This document shows positions 62,410-64,000 of a stretch of DNA of 64,000 nucleotides, in pieces (position 1 is the stretch's first letter; each line of letters opens with the position of its first letter). The position numbers and the translations under genes were made by a program. The notes below the pieces were generated by a model. It saw only the letters and a program-made list of their open reading frames with translations. It did no database searches and was not told where the DNA came from. Source of the stretch: Paenibacillus crassostreae (lineage in GTDB: Bacteria; Bacillota; Bacilli; Paenibacillales; Paenibacillaceae); the NCBI RefSeq assembly GCF_001857945.1, contig NZ_CP017770.1:682001-746000 (forward strand), in the 5' to 3' direction.

Positions 62410-63278
62410 CCTGTTAGCACCACCAAATCAACCAGTGTGAACACAAACACTATGATACTTAGAACACTATTCATCGTGAAGAAAGCGGTTTGCAATTTAC
62501 TCATGTCTTTTGGTGAAAGAATAAGATGTTCATAAATTAAAATACCACATGATATTATAATTCCTACGAAATACCACCAGTTCAAAGAAGTTGTAAAGTA
62601 AAGAGTGATAAAACCGATCGCTGTAATCACGTGAAAAACACGGGCAACCTGCAATGATTTATGAATACCGAAACGTGCTGGAATAGAATATAATCCTTCT
62701 TTTTTATCAAATTCCATATCCTGAATGGCATAGATAATATCAAAACCAGCAGTCCAAAAGGACAATGTGATATAAAATATGAAAGCACTTGAGTCCACAC
62801 TATTCGTGACAGCAACCCAGCCACCAAGCGCTGCCAGAGATGTAGTCAACCCAAGAACAACATGGCATAGCCACGTAAAACGTTTCGTGTAGGAATAGAT
62901 AACAAGCATAAATACCGCAATTGGTAATAACTTCACGGAAAGCGGCGTCAATTCATAGGCTGCCCAGAATAATAGGATGAATGATACAATTGTAAAGATT
63001 AACACTTCCATCGTTTTAAGTAATCCAGCTGGAATAGCTCGATTAGCCGTACGTGGATTCTTCTTATCAATTACCTGATCAATAATTCTATTTAAGCCAA
63101 ATGCTGCACTTCTAGCACCAAATAATGCCATCACAATCCAACCGATCTGTGCCCATGTTGGGAGTTCACCGTGAACCGTAACCGAGCCAAGTAAAGCACC
63201 CATGAACGCAAATGGTAGTGTAAATAGGGTATGCTCAATTTTAATCATTTCAAGATATACTGCAATTTTTTTAAACAT
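62406..63278 (-). CDS. mqnP: UbiA-family prenyltransferase, probable MqnP
   Basis: A 290-residue membrane protein of about eight helices. The first aspartate-rich motif is in FGLNRIIDQVIDKKNPRTANR (N-x3-D-x-x-x-D type) and the second in DIIYAIQDMEFDKKEGLYSI, the metal-diphosphate-binding sites of UbiA enzymes. In this company it should prenylate the 1,4-dihydroxy-6-naphthoate of the futalosine pathway. MenA, the enzyme of the classical route, is the alternative but is less likely given mqnA next to it. AGGAG lies seven bases before the ATG at 63278. Confidence 0.88.
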   Translation of the reverse strand: MFKKIAVYLEMIKIEHTLFTLPFAFMGALLGSVTVHGELPTWAQIGWIVMALFGARSAAFGLNRIIDQVIDKKNPRTANRAIPAGLLKTMEVLIFTIVSFILLFWAAYELTPLSVKLLPIAVFMLVIYSYTKRFTWLCHVVLGLTTSLAALGGWVAVTNSVDSSAFIFYITLSFWTAGFDIIYAIQDMEFDKKEGLYSIPARFGIHKSLQVARVFHVITAIGFITLYFTTSLNWWYFVGIIISCGILIYEHLILSPKDMSKLQTAFFTMNSVLSIIVFVFTLVDLVVLTG

Positions 63279-63279
63279 G

Positions 63280-64000
63280 CTAAATCTCCTTAATCCCAAT
63301 ATGTAATGCTGCTATTCCACCAGTTAGGGGGTGAGCTTCGACATGCTGAAGTCCGACTTGTTCAAATATCTTTGCAAGTTCATCTCTCCCAGGAAATAAA
63401 GAGACTGAGACAGGTAACCATTTATACTGTTCATATCTTGAGGCGAATAATTTACCTAAGTTTGGTAGTATTTTTTCAAAATAGAAATAGTAAATACCCT
63501 TAAATGGCTGCCATGTAGGCTTCGATAGTTCAAGACAGACTACCATTCCACCAGGCTTGACAACTCGTTTCATTTCATGTAGAACCTGTACAAGATCCGG
63601 AACATTCCGTAATCCAAACCCAATTGTTGCATAATCGAACTTATGATCTTCAAAAGGGAGACTCATGGCATTACCTTCGATTAACGTGATGTTCTCAGCT
63701 AATTTATGATTATTCACTTTACGACGACCCACTTCAAGCATACTTGGACTGAAATCCAGCCCGATGATCTTCCCTGATCCACTTGCCTCAGCTAAACTAA
63801 GTGTCCAATCACATGTTCCACAACAGATATCAACAGCGTTCTCACCCTGTTTCATATCCATTCTTGCCATTGCGAATTTTCGCCATGCTTTATGTCTGCG
63901 AAAACTTAAGATATCATTCATCACGTCATATTTCGTAGCAATACTCTCAAAAACAGATTGTACGAACTGTTCTTTAGGCACATCCTTTTCCACTTCCTGT
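63280..64000 (-). CDS. menG: Demethylmenaquinone methyltransferase (5' end probably beyond right edge)
   Basis: MenG (UbiE) methylates demethylmenaquinone with SAM in the last step of menaquinone synthesis. The visible sequence, from about QEVEKDVPKEQFVQSVFES, has VDICCGTCDWTLSLAEASG at the SAM site, GLDFSPSMLEVGRRKV, the family signature YATIGFGLRNVPD, and VKPGGMVVCLELSKP. An in-frame GTG at 63993 exists, but the AGGA before it is one base away, and the frame stays open to 64000. The true start is therefore likely a few codons outside. mqnP follows one base after the stop. In B. subtilis this gene lies beside hepS. Confidence 0.93.
   Translation of the reverse strand, partial: QEVEKDVPKEQFVQSVFESIATKYDVMNDILSFRRHKAWRKFAMARMDMKQGENAVDICCGTCDWTLSLAEASGSGKIIGLDFSPSMLEVGRRKVNNHKLAENITLIEGNAMSLPFEDHKFDYATIGFGLRNVPDLVQVLHEMKRVVKPGGMVVCLELSKPTWQPFKGIYYFYFEKILPNLGKLFASRYEQYKWLPVSVSLFPGRDELAKIFEQVGLQHVEAHPLTGGIAALHIGIKEI

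Noticed and set aside
1..64000. CRISPR arrays, tRNA or rRNA genes, insertion sequences, phage genes
   Set aside because: No regularly spaced repeats, cloverleaf sequences, rRNA segments, transposase or integrase motifs were seen on either strand.

Overview
The window is a single chromosomal stretch from a low-to-moderate GC Gram-positive endospore former, most likely Paenibacillus or a close relative. Several things point there: the gene order matches the Bacillus subtilis chromosome over two long blocks, bacillithiol genes and the sporulation-type ypjB are present, strong GGAGG-type ribosome sites are common with many TTG and GTG starts, and menaquinone is made by the futalosine route (mqnA, mqnP, ubiX) as in many Paenibacillaceae. 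Almost every gene lies on the minus strand, so transcription mostly runs from high to low coordinates.

Region 1 (1-18.3 kb, read right to left) is a conserved block: ypiF and an IDEAL-domain peptide, then the menaquinol:cytochrome c reductase qcrABC, ypjA, ypjB, ypjC (the only plus-strand gene here), ypjD, a TPR gene, dapB, mgsA, bshB1, bshA, cca, birA, panBCD, a second TPR gene and dinG (cut by the left edge). The panBCD leader has two tandem hairpins resembling the pan RNA motif, followed by an intrinsic terminator.

Region 2 (18.5-46.7 kb) breaks the B. subtilis synteny. It holds a phosphatase, an ECF sigma/anti-sigma pair, a ComJ-like protein, an MFS transporter and a PMCA-type calcium ATPase, then a nearly self-contained nitrate respiration island (25.5-44.0 kb): a three-gene NreB/NreC/NreA-like sensory system, a NarK transporter fused to a PAS domain, molybdenum cofactor genes moeA and mobB, narGHJI, mobA, moeB, moaD, moaC, moaE, moaA and ywiC, with moaB on the opposite strand. 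A perfect TAGGG-N4-CCCTA dyad, the site type described for staphylococcal NreC, lies upstream of narG, and two degenerate dyads lie upstream of narK. Sensing, uptake, cofactor synthesis and enzyme are therefore together. A GntR regulator with ilvD follows.

Region 3 (46.8-64 kb) returns to the conserved block: menG (cut by the right edge), the inserted futalosine genes mqnP, ubiX and mqnA, hepT, ndk, cheR, a 54-residue peptide, and the aromatic supraoperon aroC-aroB-aroH-trpEDCFBA-hisC-tyrA. The trp part has its own promoter and a run of GAG/UAG triplets before a terminator, as in TRAP-controlled attenuators. No rRNA, tRNA, CRISPR, insertion sequence or phage gene was seen.
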